Assembly (NCBI GenBank): GCA_026874595.1
Contig: CM049317.1
Location: forward strand, 28,459,401 to 28,523,400
From: Sipunculus nudus
Lineage: Eukaryota; Annelida; Sipuncula; Golfingiida; Sipunculidae
Direction: 5' to 3'
DNA: 64,000 nt
Position numbers and translations under genes: made by a program. The notes under the pieces are model-generated. The model was not told the origin of the DNA. It made no database searches and saw only the letters and a program-made list of their open reading frames with translations. This document shows, piece by piece, positions 37,201 to 51,400 of this stretch. Numbering within the stretch: the stretch's first letter is position 1; every line of letters begins with the position of its first letter.

Positions 37201-39455
37201 TTAGTTCTTTTCCTATATGGGGTAAGTTTAATCTTAAGTCTATAGTTCGTTCCATCACCTGGCTTTGGATCCAACACTGATAAGTTATAACATTGTTTAC
37301 ACTGAGAAAGGTCAGATTTTACGAATTGATATACCCCGCGTGTATAGGAATGTATTAGTAAGGGGCCGCGAAAGAGTGACCCCGAAATAGGATTTATAGG
37401 ATGTGTAACCTAAACAATCTTGGTAACAGAAAAATATGTGTTAAATAAAACCTTGCATCACTATTACTTTCAAACTTCATTAGTGACAGTACATCATTAT
37501 CATATTATCCAAAAGGTTCTACATTATGGGAAGGGATTGCATTCTCCCCTAACCACTTCTCCTGGGGATGATTAGCCAAAAGACGTTGCTCCCACGGTGA
37601 AGATATAGGCGGGGAGGTCAAAGTCCCAAACTACAAAATAAAATTATGTTACTGGATAAAAAATTCTAGAAAAGCAATATTGAAATATTTTCGAACTGAC
37701 ATATACTGACTTTACAACCTTCCGCCAGAGGTGTTTCTGAACAAAATTAATTTTTACTGATAGCCACTGTGGGACGGCGGGGACTATTTTTCTCAACTGT
37801 CAAACTTTAAAATCAAAATTTTGTCACAAGGAAACACTTTATTTTTTCATTCCACATACGCATGCTTGCAACGTATTACTAATTCCGTGAAGTCCTTACC
37901 ACAAAACACCAGTGTTTATTTAATTTGCTATGCAAAAAAATCTTATCCGACATATTCAATCAGAGTACATTAGTGTCTTCACTATAATTATACCTACGCC
38001 GTGGGTGTACTTATAGCTTCCGCTGTGCATTGTGGCGGTCAGATTAAGCATAGTTAAGTAGTAGTCTCGAGAGTTCAATTCAGCTGATTGCGGTGACATC
38101 ACTCTGTCTTCCATTTTGACATTTCATCTGTAATACCTCTGCCTATTTTTTACGGGAGGGACTGGGAAACAATTAAAACCAGGAAGTGACAAAACTTGGT
38201 AATAGATGGCAGCAGCGTGCTTTTAACTAGGCCACTGTTATGATGTAGTGTTATCATTAGACACTTGTAAAGGTTTGGCTCAGTTCGGGGCAGATCTGGC
38301 CGATTTTCCCCACAATATCCCTGCCAAGACCGTAACCACACGGTGCATGTGCACTCTAATGACTTGGATGAATGTTGTTTATTAATGTTGAGGGAATGCG
38401 CCGCGATATTGTCACTTTTTGGATTGAATGATAAAAATACAGCGACCAGTAGCAGAAATAGGTAGGAAGGAAACTAGTTGTATATGATTTAGAGTGTAAG
38501 TGTTCTGATTTAATAAGCCAGATACCTATTCAACAAACCTCATTGCTTTTGTTTACAAAACACTTGGGGAATTCCATAATGAAATATTGCATCATACACC
38601 TTTGGCAGGTGGAACAGCAACAGAAATCGATCTGTACAGCGCTTGCTCAGAAAAGCGCCGGCCAGAAATAGATTTTCTGCCTTGAATGCCCGGATCTTTG
38701 TTAGGTTGTGTTGCAAAACACGTTAATGATTAATCATTGGGCGTAGAATGTTTGGCAGAGCCAATAGTGTGGGCAACGATATTTATCCCGGGTTTTATAT
38801 GCTATGGTAATGGATAGATTTCGATTTGATATTTTCCATTGATAAGTCTTACTTATACTAGACATTAACGTACGTTAATGTTTAACCCCGCTATATAGGC
38901 TGACGTTGAGCTTTCAGGAAATGTATGTGATTATAATTTCCTGGTGCTTATAATAAATATCATTTTACTATAGAAATTTAAATCGAAACAATACTGATGT
39001 TCAAAAATACATGAAATGAGTTCTTAGGTAAATTGCGAATGGTGACCTTTTTCTAAAAACTTGACGGACACACACACACACACACACACATATATATGTG
39101 TCTTAATGGACTAGAGATCAGATCATATTATATATCATAATTAACTATTTTCACAATTCATGGTGATATGGGAATATATGCAAAAGCGTTATTTAAAAGA
39201 AAAATATCATGACGATAAGTATATAATTGGGAAACAGTATTAAGTTTGGACTTCTGCAAACTTTGGACCTCCCTCACGAAAGCTACCCAGCTCGACATAT
39301 TGATTTGTGTACACAGTACACGTAGTAGGCTAATCAAAATGTTTCCTTTTCGAAATAACAATTTATCCAGTGACTGTGACTGCTACATAAAGGTACACAG
39401 CATATAGCACACGCATTACTGTGAAGGAAAAAATAAGTTTCCTTATCATTTCAGA
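34209..39455. other. Long gene-free stretch upstream of CTLD receptor gene 1
   Basis: No coding exon recognised. Two TATA-box candidates in plus orientation (TATATAAA at 34613, TATAAA at 34922 with tcagcc about 20 nt on) might serve gene 1, whose 5' untranslated exon must lie upstream of 39454, but neither is tied to it. A perfect 20-bp palindrome lies at 38862-38881 and a short (CA)n run at 39069-39090. Confidence 0.4.
38862..38881. repeat. Perfect 20-bp palindrome
   Basis: acattaacgt followed by its exact reverse complement. Confidence 0.9.
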
Positions 39456-39537
39456 ATGGACTACCGTCTGTCATTTTGCCTATTGGAAATTACCCTCTTG
39501 TGGGCAGGTGTCAATACCGCTTCACGCTTCAGTGATG
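39456..39537 (+). CDS. Gene 1, coding exon 1: signal peptide
   Basis: Encodes [18 protein letters not shown] then VNTASRFSD, a short n-region, hydrophobic core and small residues before the likely cleavage site. Donor GATG|GTAAAT, phase 1. The acceptor-like tcatttcag directly precedes the ATG. Confidence 0.85.
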
Positions 39538-39900
39538 GTAAATATTAATACATTATTTCTTCAATGGTAATGATCATTTTCTGTGACTAATAAGACTTAC
39601 ACAAAAATAACGGTTTCTTGGTGGACCGTGTTAACGCCCGCCCAAATGATCACACATTTAAGACCTAGACCTAAAGAAAAACTTGAACACATGGCCGTTT
39701 GATAAGTTGTTTACATTTACTTTTCATTCATTGGAAATAACTGGTTAGTGGCTAGAAATAGATGAGGCCCTGTGAAGCATGACTCTCTGAGTTAATCCTA
39801 TAAATCACATAAGAAATAAATGACTGGCATACATGCACCACGCTCGGCAATACAGTATGTATCATGAATGCATACGTGACCAAAAATATTAATATATGTC

Positions 39901-39963
<63 letters not shown>

Positions 39964-40124
39964 TCCTCGCCTAGCGGCCATCTCGATTTAGCAACAATCC
40001 GATAAATAACGACCATTTGTTCACAGTCCGGATTTTTTATTGCTCTTTAAATAACCTCACTTTGACAACCAACGCGAAAACGCGATCACGTTATCGAGGT
40101 CCCATTGGTGGTCGTAATTTCATG

Positions 40125-40166
<42 letters not shown>

Positions 40167-41661
40167 GAATGATCGATGTGCAAATAACTCATAATACAAC
40201 ATTAGCGCCATAGAACCAATCTGGTCGCTTAGAGCTTTAACATAGGCATATACACATGGCGTCAAACATATGGACCCTAGTGATGATATTACCGTTATAT
40301 TTTATATGTATGAGTATCTTGCACTTGCTACTTCCCGGTAACATTGTAAGTGGCCCTCTTATATGTACGCAGCAAACGTTATTTATCAGGTTTCCATCAA
40401 GGTCACTTGAATCATTGCTCGGAGATAAATGCTGTAATGTTGTCATATAACGCTATGATTTTTTTCTAGATACACTTTTCATGATATATATCGCAGCAAC
40501 ATGGCAACTAGGCCCAGACAATTAGTCCCGACAATCCTCCCCGTGTCCCCAGACTATTAGCCCCAGACATTCACCTCCTATACATTTACCCCAAGAAAAT
40601 ACCCACTGACATTAATCCCCCCCAAGGCTATCCTAAAGTATTACGCAGCAGTCACCACGACAAAATGCTTTAGGCGTCTCCTGTCATTTGTCAAAAATGT
40701 CTTCAGCGGCGTTTTGTTACGTTCTAGTAATGTTGGTGGTGACTGACGAATTGACATATGTGGCAGGTCAAGGTGGCAATCCTTTATTTATATTATTGTG
40801 ACTTTTGGGAAACAAATAATGAAATTATTATTTATTAATCAAACACTGCTGTAATCACATATAACTGTTGTATTAACATATAACTTATCTGCTTGATATA
40901 GATCAGTATGAAGTTCATGGAGAAGGCACCTGGGAGACATCCCTTGAAATATGTGGTCAGAGAGCCGTTAAACTGACAGATCTTGACCATCATAATTCCC
41001 TTACATTTTTCCTTGACAAACTGCGTATTCCGGCTGTCTGGCTCCCCTCCAGGAGGATAGTGTTTAATACGTACAAGTGGCTGGATGACTCTGACGTGGG
41101 TAGGTGCATGCCATTCAGTTTCAAAACAAAACTGGTATCTTTCGCAATGGGAATATTTAATGCATTATGTGAGACACATGCATAAGAGTAAACAAATATT
41201 GCTCATAAAAATCTCGATTGTGTCACACACAGGATGAGTATCGTATAGTTCCTAATGATCTGGGCTCTGACTAGAAGGCGTTTTAAATGCACTGATATTA
41301 TATAAAGCTACTGTCCTTCATTCCAGAAAGAAACTGTGTGACTGCTTTAATCTCAAAAGTGTTGTATTTTTAGTTACATGAATACGTACACGCCCGATTG
41401 CAACACTCTTGTCCTCCGTGTCGGGACCGAGGGTATAAGTCTTATTTGGACAATGCAGTATTATATGCTATGTCTCTGTAGACACCGACGTTGCAAAAAT
41501 GGGCAGGCAGCTTACCTACAGCTGTGGTGTATTAGACATTGCTCTAGGAATCTACGACTTCCGGCCGTGTGAAACCAAGGGGCTCTCATACCTGTGTGGA
41601 ATTAAAGGTATTTAATGATTATCTAGGTTATCTAGGTTAGTAATGTTTACATTACTGGCAA

Positions 41662-41718
<57 letters not shown>

Positions 41719-41754
41719 AATATGGTAACTTTAATTCGACACATTTATTAAACT

Positions 41755-41807
<53 letters not shown>

Positions 41808-41840
41808 TTTTCCTTTACAAGCGCATCGAATCACACAAAC

Positions 41841-41891
<51 letters not shown>

Positions 41892-42727
41892 CTGATGACA
41901 TCTGGACTGAAAGTATTAAGTGTGCATATATATATATATGTATATATATATTTATATATATATATATACGTGTGTGCGTTTGTGTGATTCTGTGCGCTCA
42001 AAGCAAGAATATCAGATTATTTAGTAAGAGTTGTTTTTACAAATTATTTTAAAAGGAAGCCACGCGCAGTACATGTATAAATTAGTTACTTAAGATAACA
42101 GTTGTACTATTCTCCATATTTGATTAGCCTTGAAAGCCAGTTGGCTGAATCAACGGTTCGTAGTGATTAATTTTACTTTCAACACGGAGTATTTACTTTG
42201 TTATATCTATTGCATGACGCAGTAAAATATTGACTTGGTAAAAAGACAGCACTTGCCAGACGTTACTGAATCGTGAGTGTGGATTAAAACTTTAAAAAAA
42301 CACTTCACCTCTTCTGTTTTCTGGTGGGTAATTTGATAATTAATCACTACTTCAACAGGATTATGCATCACGGTCAAATTCAACCGCTGCAGAGTCAGGC
42401 TGGACACGCAAGTATACGACAAAAAACAACATAGCCTTTCCTACCTGATCAGTTTCAATTTGACTATTATACAGTTAATGAGAGCTGAAACTAGTTAGGA
42501 AGCATTGATCCATTGACTTGATGCGCGATCTCTTTGGCTAGTGAACTCGGTGAAGACTTGCTTAATCTGTCGGAGGCCCCGTTTTTATCGCTTAGGCTTT
42601 GAGAGTTATGGGCTTGGGCTCCTTCTGTTTTTCTAGGAGAGATTAATCCCGACCTCGGATATAAAGCACTCAATCGAACAGTTCTGGCCCTCCTTGACCT
42701 AATTGTCCAGAGCCATGACGGTAACGC

Positions 42728-42803
<76 letters not shown>

Positions 42804-45800
42804 AGAGAGAGAGAGGGGGGGCTCGTTATGGAACTAAAGGCTGTTTCAAGGTAGACTTTTGAAAGTAGGTTTAGACAAATATTGAAAGAATAATGGAAAA
42901 CTTTGTCCCGATGAGAAAATAGCACATATTTTACACGTTTTACTAAAATGAAATCACAAAATACCTTGGTATTGGTTTATGTTAGATAAATTCAAAATTC
43001 CGATATACCGTTTGGTTCTAAATTAGAGGGTGACGTAGGACTAAAATCCGAACTTTGACTCTTTTTAGGAACTTGGACTCGGACTTGGACTCGTGCGTCC
43101 CTTGACTCCGACTTCTACTCGGACTCGGAAAGCACTAGCTGAATTAGGCCGAGTCCAATAAAATAAGCCCTGTCACATATTATAAGACGTTTATGCATGT
43201 GCGAATTACTAACAAAATACTGCAAAAAGACTATATATAACTACATCGGGAGTTGAATATAATAAAACATTTAAGTAAAATAAAGATACATATGCAAACC
43301 AACATAAACAACACATGATAATATCAAGTTTTCACTTTTTAGATTTTTATTAGGAATTTGTATTGGACTCAGATTTAGACATGGCTTCCGAAAAGCTTGG
43401 GCTCGAAACAGGTGGATTTGGACTCGAACCTCATAAACTCGGACTTGGACTCGGACGGCCTAGACTCGGACTTGCACTCCGACTCGGATTGTTTAGATTG
43501 GCCTAAGGTATCAGATCAAATGAAAAATTACCGGTAAACACATTCTAAGAGATGATAATGTGCTGAATCTGTTTTAGATATTCATATGGTGGAAGTTTAT
43601 CGATCTATACGTGGCTGTAAAATATGTATTCTCATAGGATATTATCTATTGTTTCTACATGTATTTTTCTGTATTTTCCCCTTTTCTGTCATCTCTTTTA
43701 TTGGTGACATCACGTTGTTCTACAAGCTTTAGACCCTTGATTGACTGTCAGGTCTGATCAACATAGTTACTCTAGGCCATAACATGAAATTGTATACCTG
43801 GACTAATACTACTTCATGTATAAACAGATTCAAAACAAATATATACATATGTATCTTTGTTTTTTAGCTCACCTGACTGAAAGTCATCTGAGCTATAGCG
43901 ATCACTCTTTCTCGCTATATATGAATAATTAAAAATTTGATACAAAAGCTCCAGTATCTGAATAACTTATTCATTGATCGCCATGATTTTTGCATGCTTG
44001 TTGATCATGGAGAGTTTCTACAGTTTCTGCAAACTGGTGGCGCCACCCGTATTTTTTTTTATTTTTTTACGCAACTTTTTTTCTCTATATTGAGACATTC
44101 AGGTGAAGCAGTTTGTCCGTTAACAGATCACAAATCGTATCTGTTATACCTAGAAACTTCTATGGGTCATGCAGGGAGGTCCTAGGCCAATCTCCTTGGA
44201 AATCTGAAATTAGGTCATGGTGACTTATATTTTGATCACACAGTTAGTCAGGAGGGGCCCAAATTTAATATGCTAGACCAGACATCTTCTAACATGACAT
44301 TCAGGCAGGTCTTGGTCATGGTGACCAATATTCTGTGAACCATATTCTAGTATATCTAATATACAAAGAAAGTCTTAGGCAATCTCCAAGGAAACCTGAA
44401 ATTAGGTCATGGTGAGCTATATTACTGACCAAAAGCATTTTAAGCACCAAGACAGTCAGAAAGGGGACAAAACTTTACTGTCGGACCTATAATCTTCATA
44501 CTTGACATCCTGGAATGTCCTTCAAAAATGTACATGGTCATTTTAAGCTCAGCTGACTGCATACAAAAATGCAAGATTTCATTGAAATGGTATAATATCA
44601 TGAACCTTTTCTTCTTGTTGATTTTGAAGAACTTTAATAGCTACAGTTGAATGAGGATACTACCTAGAAAATTTTTCACTCAGATGATAAAAATCCTTTT
44701 GTGGATGTCTTTCTAGTCAGCTGAGCGTCATGACCAATGGGTCACTTGTTTTTATTTTGCATTAAAGGCGTTAATGTTGCACAGACAGCAGCCAATGAAT
44801 TCATTCCTTTATTGCAATTTTTGTTGCAAAAGTCAAGACAATGATTTTTATATGGATACTTGAACTCGTAGACTGCCGGCGTTGTTCAGACCTAGGTCTC
44901 ACGTCACATGACTGTATGTCTCGTCAAAACATGTGTTACGTCTTCTCGTGTGGAGTCGGCAACTGGTATCAAGCTAAAGTCAAATGTGTCCGCATGAGCG
45001 GAAGACTAGCAGTTGTGAAATCAGAAGCGGACATGAAACTCTTCATGAGACTATGGAAACGAGACTTCCTGGGCCCTTGCAGCAACTCATGGCTTGGTCT
45101 GAGGCTTGAAGAGTGGACTGGGTTGGGTAATGTAATATGGTTTAATTTTGTGATGAAAACATCCCAGATAAAATGTTTTGATTTAGTTACTCATTTATAA
45201 AATTAAGGAGGTGCTCAACACTGCATTTTAAATGTTTTCATTTTGGTTTTGTGGATGAAGTTTGACGTGTAAAATGCTAGAGTACAATAAACACTAGCGA
45301 AATGGTAGAATATTTTCGTGAGAAGCAAAATTGAATATGCTGTAAACCGATAGTTAATAAGGTGCAGGAAACTTACTCTTTCTGATTAGTGACTGTTATT
45401 TATTATTTTGTGAACCCGAGTGTCATGCACAATTAATGCCTGAAGTCTTTCTCGTACGGCTCTGGCATATGATAATGTAAACTGACAATGATAATCATAT
45501 TTTCAGAGTAAAAATGTTTATCTTGTATCAGAGATTGACAGAGATGTGTTCCGTCTTCTCTTTTTGCAGAGGACAGCTCGGTCGCACTATGGTCGCCTAA
45601 CGAGCCGCGTCAAGGTCTGAATTGTCTGTTGCTACACAGTAATACTGACGAATATGTGTGGAAGGCTGGCAACTGTAGTGAGGAACATAAGATCGTTTGT
45701 GAAATGTCTTACGGTAAGCGGTTCTCCTAACCCTATATTATTGTCTGTTTCATGATTTGACGAAAACAAATATTGTATATCAAAAAGAGCTGAACAGTCC

Positions 45801-48427
45801 CTTCTGGTAATAAATTAATATAAAAATACAATATAGATCCTCGATATTAAGACCATAAGAACTGTTTTTTTCAGATTATGCAGGAAAACGGATGGTGAAA
45901 TTACCAAGCACAACGATGCTGAGCATTATGAATGCAACGTCACAGTCGGTAATTTCCAAAACAGGTAAGAGAAAATATCGATCACCATCCGAATCAGTTG
46001 TTTCAGAGCTAACGAATCTGCATGTTAAATGAATGTATAACAGTGAAGAATTTCTCTCCGTATTGTGTATCCGCCAGAATTAGGACCACGTATTCTCAAA
46101 ACAATCTTCCTGCATTTATTCATTTTTAATCATATGAAATTGTTGTGAGAGATAATAGACCTTGTCACGGCCCCGACGGAATGAACTTTCCAGGTTTGAT
46201 TAAACGATTAAACGCACATGGTACAGATAAATACGCAAATACACAATTGAGTCCTGGTTAAGCCTAGCACTCGCTGTAAGCAGCGTACTCATAAAATTCG
46301 CCTGCAGCTTAAAAAATTAGGCCTGTTTATATTCAAATGCAACTTAAATCTCAAGACTTCAGTTATTTCAACAATACATGCCATACATTCTGGAAAGAAG
46401 TACTTGAGATATGGGGGAAATATAACTTTAAAAATGTAAACTCATGTGATGAAATATTATCAGAAGTAATATTCTTTAATTCTCATTTAAAAGTAGGCAA
46501 TAATATTGTTTATAATGAAACTTTGCATAGAGCAGGAATAACGTGTATTAAAGACATCACTTAGCAAAATGGAAATAAATATTAATTTTTATCCCACACT
46601 GAATTAAAAGAGAAGTTTCATATAAGTATAAATAAAATGCAATATATGAGCATTATAGATGCAATTCCATCTCATTGGAGGAAAATGGTAATCAGGAAAG
46701 AACTTCATTCAAATACCACATATAAATCAAGTCTTGAAAGAATCATTGAGATGAAAAGGGTAACACATACAGTATATACAGAATTAGTACTTAATATATA
46801 TACCAAACCCTTGAAAATTATGAAAAATGGAACAGAGATTTAAACGGTGATTACCATGATCTCCTATTTGAGGCCTTTAAGAATATAAAAACATAACAAT
46901 ATCAGAAGATTTAAGAATGTTCCAGTTCAAAATACTTCACAGATGTATAGCCTTAAACCCTTTTTTATATCTTATTGGAAAAAAAGAAACCACACTTTGC
47001 TCTTTATGCATGTCTGAAAAGGATACTTTGCTACATTTATTTTATGACTGTAGAGAAACACAAAAACTAATTTTCCAAATGAAGAACTGGCTGTCAAGAT
47101 TTCATATCATGGTGAATGAAGAACTTTTTAATGAAACAACTGTAATTTTTAACAAAACCAATAACTTTATGATTGATATGTTGTTCCTTCTTATAAAGAG
47201 ATACATATACACCTGATAGTGTAATAATGCAAAACCGGTTTTCACTAGTTTAAAACTATATATTTAAAAGATCTACAACACTGAGAAGAAAATTGCAGCA
47301 AAAAATAGTAAAACCGCCTCTCATATAAGAAAAATGGGGCACACTAAATAATTTGTTTATATTGGCTGACAATAACTGAAACTTACAATCAATTTTAAAA
47401 AAAATATCACTTGTGTGTAGATTTGTTGAGCATGTTATGTCTATTAGGCATGTAATTTATGCTTTGTGTTTTTGGCTATGTAATGATGTATGTGTTACAA
47501 GTACGTGTGCATATAATTATATGTTTTCATGTTTGTTACTGTTAACAAGATGTAATGTTATTGTTTCATTAAAAAAAAAATCGCCTGGCACCAAGTTCTG
47601 GTGGTTTACCACTGTACACACGATACAGAACCGCTTCTCGCCGCCAAACAAATCACTGTCTTGACACATTCTTTACCTCTAGGTCCTCGCTTCTATGAAT
47701 CACTGACAGATGGGCTCACAGCTTTCTCTATAGCATCACCGAGACAAAGTCTTTCACTGTACTATCTCCCTGAATATATCCAGTAATCTGTACCCGAACA
47801 TGCCACTGCAAACAACAATACTCGGTACCACAAATACAGAGCCGCGCATCAATACTCCTGGCCTGTTCCATTGGCAAATATACAAAAAATAGTTAATTGA
47901 CAACATATATTAGTAATACAATGAAGAAATACTTGTAAGGAATATTTTCGGTTCCGTCTTAAGACCTCATATAGATTCCATATATAAGGGATGCTAGCTT
48001 TTAACTTATTGTTTCAAGCTAAGAAATGTGGTTTGCTTTCTTGTCGTGTAATGTATGATGACATTCAATAGATAGCAAGGGATTGAGACGCATTTGAATT
48101 TATTCTCAGTTACCACAGGGTTATAGACCATATAGATTCCATATATAAGGGATTCTAGCTTTTAACTTATTGTTTCAAGCTAAGAAATGTGGTTTGCCTT
48201 CTTGTCGTGTAATGTATGATGACATTCAATAGATAGCAAGGGATTGAGACGCATTTGAATTTATTCTCAGTTACCACAGGGTTATGGACCAGCGTAGCAA
48301 AAAATCAGAAGAGCTCTTGTTCCAAATGGGATGGACCATTCTTTGTTATTGAGGTTACTTTGGTGGTCTGCGTCTTCCTGATGATCTTAACGGTTTTAAT
48401 GGTTATCCGAAATAAAGTGAGTGTTCT

Positions 48428-48490
<63 letters not shown>

Positions 48491-51400
48491 GTCCCCAGAT
48501 TTAAAATTGTTATGGAATAATTACATGCATTTTCTTCCCTCCGGTTTACAAAGTTTGGACCCTTTCAACCATTTCCGGTTTGATCCGGCGCATCCCTGTG
48601 CCCAACTTCTACGGTCGACCCCAATTTTACACCCTAAAACCGGGATAAACTAATAGACGGTCCTTCTATGGTTTAAGTAGGGTCCTCCCCACTTAACTAG
48701 GGCCCAAAAATGAGGCCAATAGGTCGCCAGTACGGACATGCCGGCTCTGGCAGGACGTCAGTGCGGCATGAATGGGTTTAACTACGGTTTATTAGGGTTA
48801 GCTTTAACAGTTTCGACGTTTGAGTAGTTTGAAATACTAATTAGATGTTCACAATCCTGTATAGGAAAACAAGGAATGTAGAGAAAGTCCAACACCCCAA
48901 GCCCAAGCTCTATCCACAGGTAAGAGGTGCAGGAGGAGGACGAGTCTTAGTGCCCAGAGGACAAGAGAAAAACACGGGCATTTTAAGGCAAAGTTATAAC
49001 TGCATAAAAATTATAATAAAGAGTTCCTACTCAGCATAAAATGAACCCTACAGGTCCACTTATAAAGCAATTGAAAGTCAAGCATCGTGAATAATCAGAG
49101 AAGGGAGTTTTTAGTATTTCAATTTTGAACCATTATGAAGTCATCTAGAATGTTATCAAACTTGCAAGGGAGCCATACATAGCCTTGATATGACTGAGCG
49201 ATGAAATTCAGTTATTACTCATGGAAATTAAGGGGGTTTCCATCTGTGACACTAAGAAAACTTCTTTAATACAATATTACAACTTTACATTTTATGTTTA
49301 CAACTCTACAAACAGAGGTCAACTGCGAGTTGTGATATGTTCTAGAAAAAAGTGACAAAGGTGAAAACGAGCTTCATTTCCTCATCAGCAAGGTCAATGG
49401 ATGATACCGGTTAATCAAAATTTGCATAGAGCGAAGGATGATAGGGCTGGCATTTTTATAATTCCAATGTTTTTCTTTTATTATTTTACTATCTTCATAA
49501 TTGGTCTGACCGTAGCAGACTGGCATTCTACTAAAATCATCCTGAACCCTAGTAAAACGTCGGAAAACGAAGCTAACCGTAGTTTGCCGGAACGTAACCT
49601 TAGTAAGCCCCAGTAAGCTCCTGGCGTAGCCGTAACTAGATTCAGTCGATCGGAGTGAAACATTGGCCAAACGGTACCTAGAACCTACTGAGCCGTACGA
49701 AAACCATGAAACCCTGTAGTGCTACCCTGGTAAAACGAACATGAACCGTACCCGAACGATTCGTTTGAAAGTGTCCGGGCTCGCGCAAGGGGAACGATTC
49801 TGATACGATCCCGTTTTCATTGACCCCGGCAAAGTAATGCACACAAAAGTCAACCGGGACCCGTTGCCGACTGAAGACGGGTGATGTAGATTGACTACCG
49901 GTCACTAGGTCACTGCAGTGTAACTAGGATTAAACACGAAGACCAACCGTAGAGCCACTGGCATGCCGAAACCTGGAATTTAGAAAATAGCCTTATTAAT
50001 AAAACTAAGAGTCCTTATGTACGGAATGCGGAATACGACATTAAAAATGTTGAGAACCGTCATATGTATGGCACGACAGCATTTCAATTTTTCTCTGTGT
50101 TGCTCCTGGATATCATGCAGAAACGGCTCAAATCGCCACATGAAGCTATTCGTTTTGCCGGATACGCATTCCGCAGACCGGAACCGTGCATAATTCCAAG
50201 CAGATGCCAGTTATCTTGATATCGAGTGCCATATAGATATATCCTGCTCTTATTCACGACAACACGGTTGGTCAATTTAGCAAGCTATTTCGCAAATTTT
50301 TGCGCTCTTGGACTGTCCTCGTAGTAGTTTCGTGTCTTATCAAAGATTCGCGTGTAACATCCAGATATTGTAACTGACCTGTAGACTTATTAATATGTTT
50401 ATGCAGAGACTGTATTTCAGGTATCACTCTTGGCTGGGGTTCTTGCGGTCTCAATACCAATAAACTTAAATAACAATAATGTACCAATCAAGTACCAATA
50501 AACTTAAATAACAATACTGAATAGTGCAAACAGGACTTACCAGGCTTCTCGATTCCTATCTAGCAGTGACAAGGATTTATGTTTGTCATGATGGATGCGA
50601 TCTCCTGGATGTGATCCTACGAAGACCTGATACGCGCAGTAGAGGCGTCTTGACCTTAAATATACTCATGAACCTACAGGGATTCTTCACTTTAGGACAG
50701 AGACAACAGAGTTCTCTCATGCACGCTCTCAAGTTGATTAATCTCGCGGTTTTCTATCGAAACTCTAGTCTGCCACTTTTTTAATTAATTTCTCGAATAA
50801 ACCTGACAGTAAATATTCTTATATCTTATTTGTCCCAATCTAGTCCGGTCACTTCGGGATAATTTGCAGGCTTCTGATTAGCAAACAGGCACCTAGATAC
50901 CGGACATGACATCGCCAGTCTGCCCAGATTGACTTCACAAAAAAATCTCTATGTATATATAATCATACTATAATATAATATCTTTATGTAGATATAATTT
51001 TGCTTTAACCCATTACAGAGGCCTAAGCTTGGGAGGGGTGGAATTTGACACCCCCGTACCCCACCTGAGAAGGAAAGAAACAATTCAATTGTGTGTGCTT
51101 CCTTTCCTTTGCAGTGAAGCACAGCCCCTGCTAATTCAATACAAATATGACTGCAGCCACTAATGATGAGTTATAATGTTATCTTTACGGTACTGCTTAA
51201 AACAATTGACATGAGATCGTGGAAGTGTGATTGAAGAGGAATATTAATGGTTTGTAAGATCAAACTGTTTCACATGTAAAATATTTGTTAAAAAGGTTGT
51301 AATTTTTACGATATATGAATGCACATGGTACTATGTGAGAAGCGAAAGAATAACGTCTAAACCTTACAACAGTTTTGTCCATATTCTAATATAATTTCAT

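Larger units (their letters stand above)
41608..44871 (+). other. Intron 3 of CTLD gene 1, repeat-filled
   Basis: Holds four (TA)n arrays, an inverted repeat, a (TA)n(GA)n tract, a partial copy of the GAGTCC-type element (about 43030-43500) and a long TTTTAGCTCACCTGA element. No extra exon seen. Confidence 0.6.

Noticed and set aside
42491-42925. 144-codon minus-strand open frame
   Set aside because: Its middle is [12 protein letters not shown] from a (GA)n(TA)n tract, inside the intron of CTLD gene 1.
48255-48653. 132-codon plus frame taken as one exon
   Set aside because: Only 48280-48416 is exon; the rest reads into a (TA)n array after a clear donor AAA|GTGAGT.
49374-50487. Several minus-strand frames within intron 8 of CTLD gene 1
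   Set aside because: No domain, no splice logic, and located in loosely repetitive DNA.
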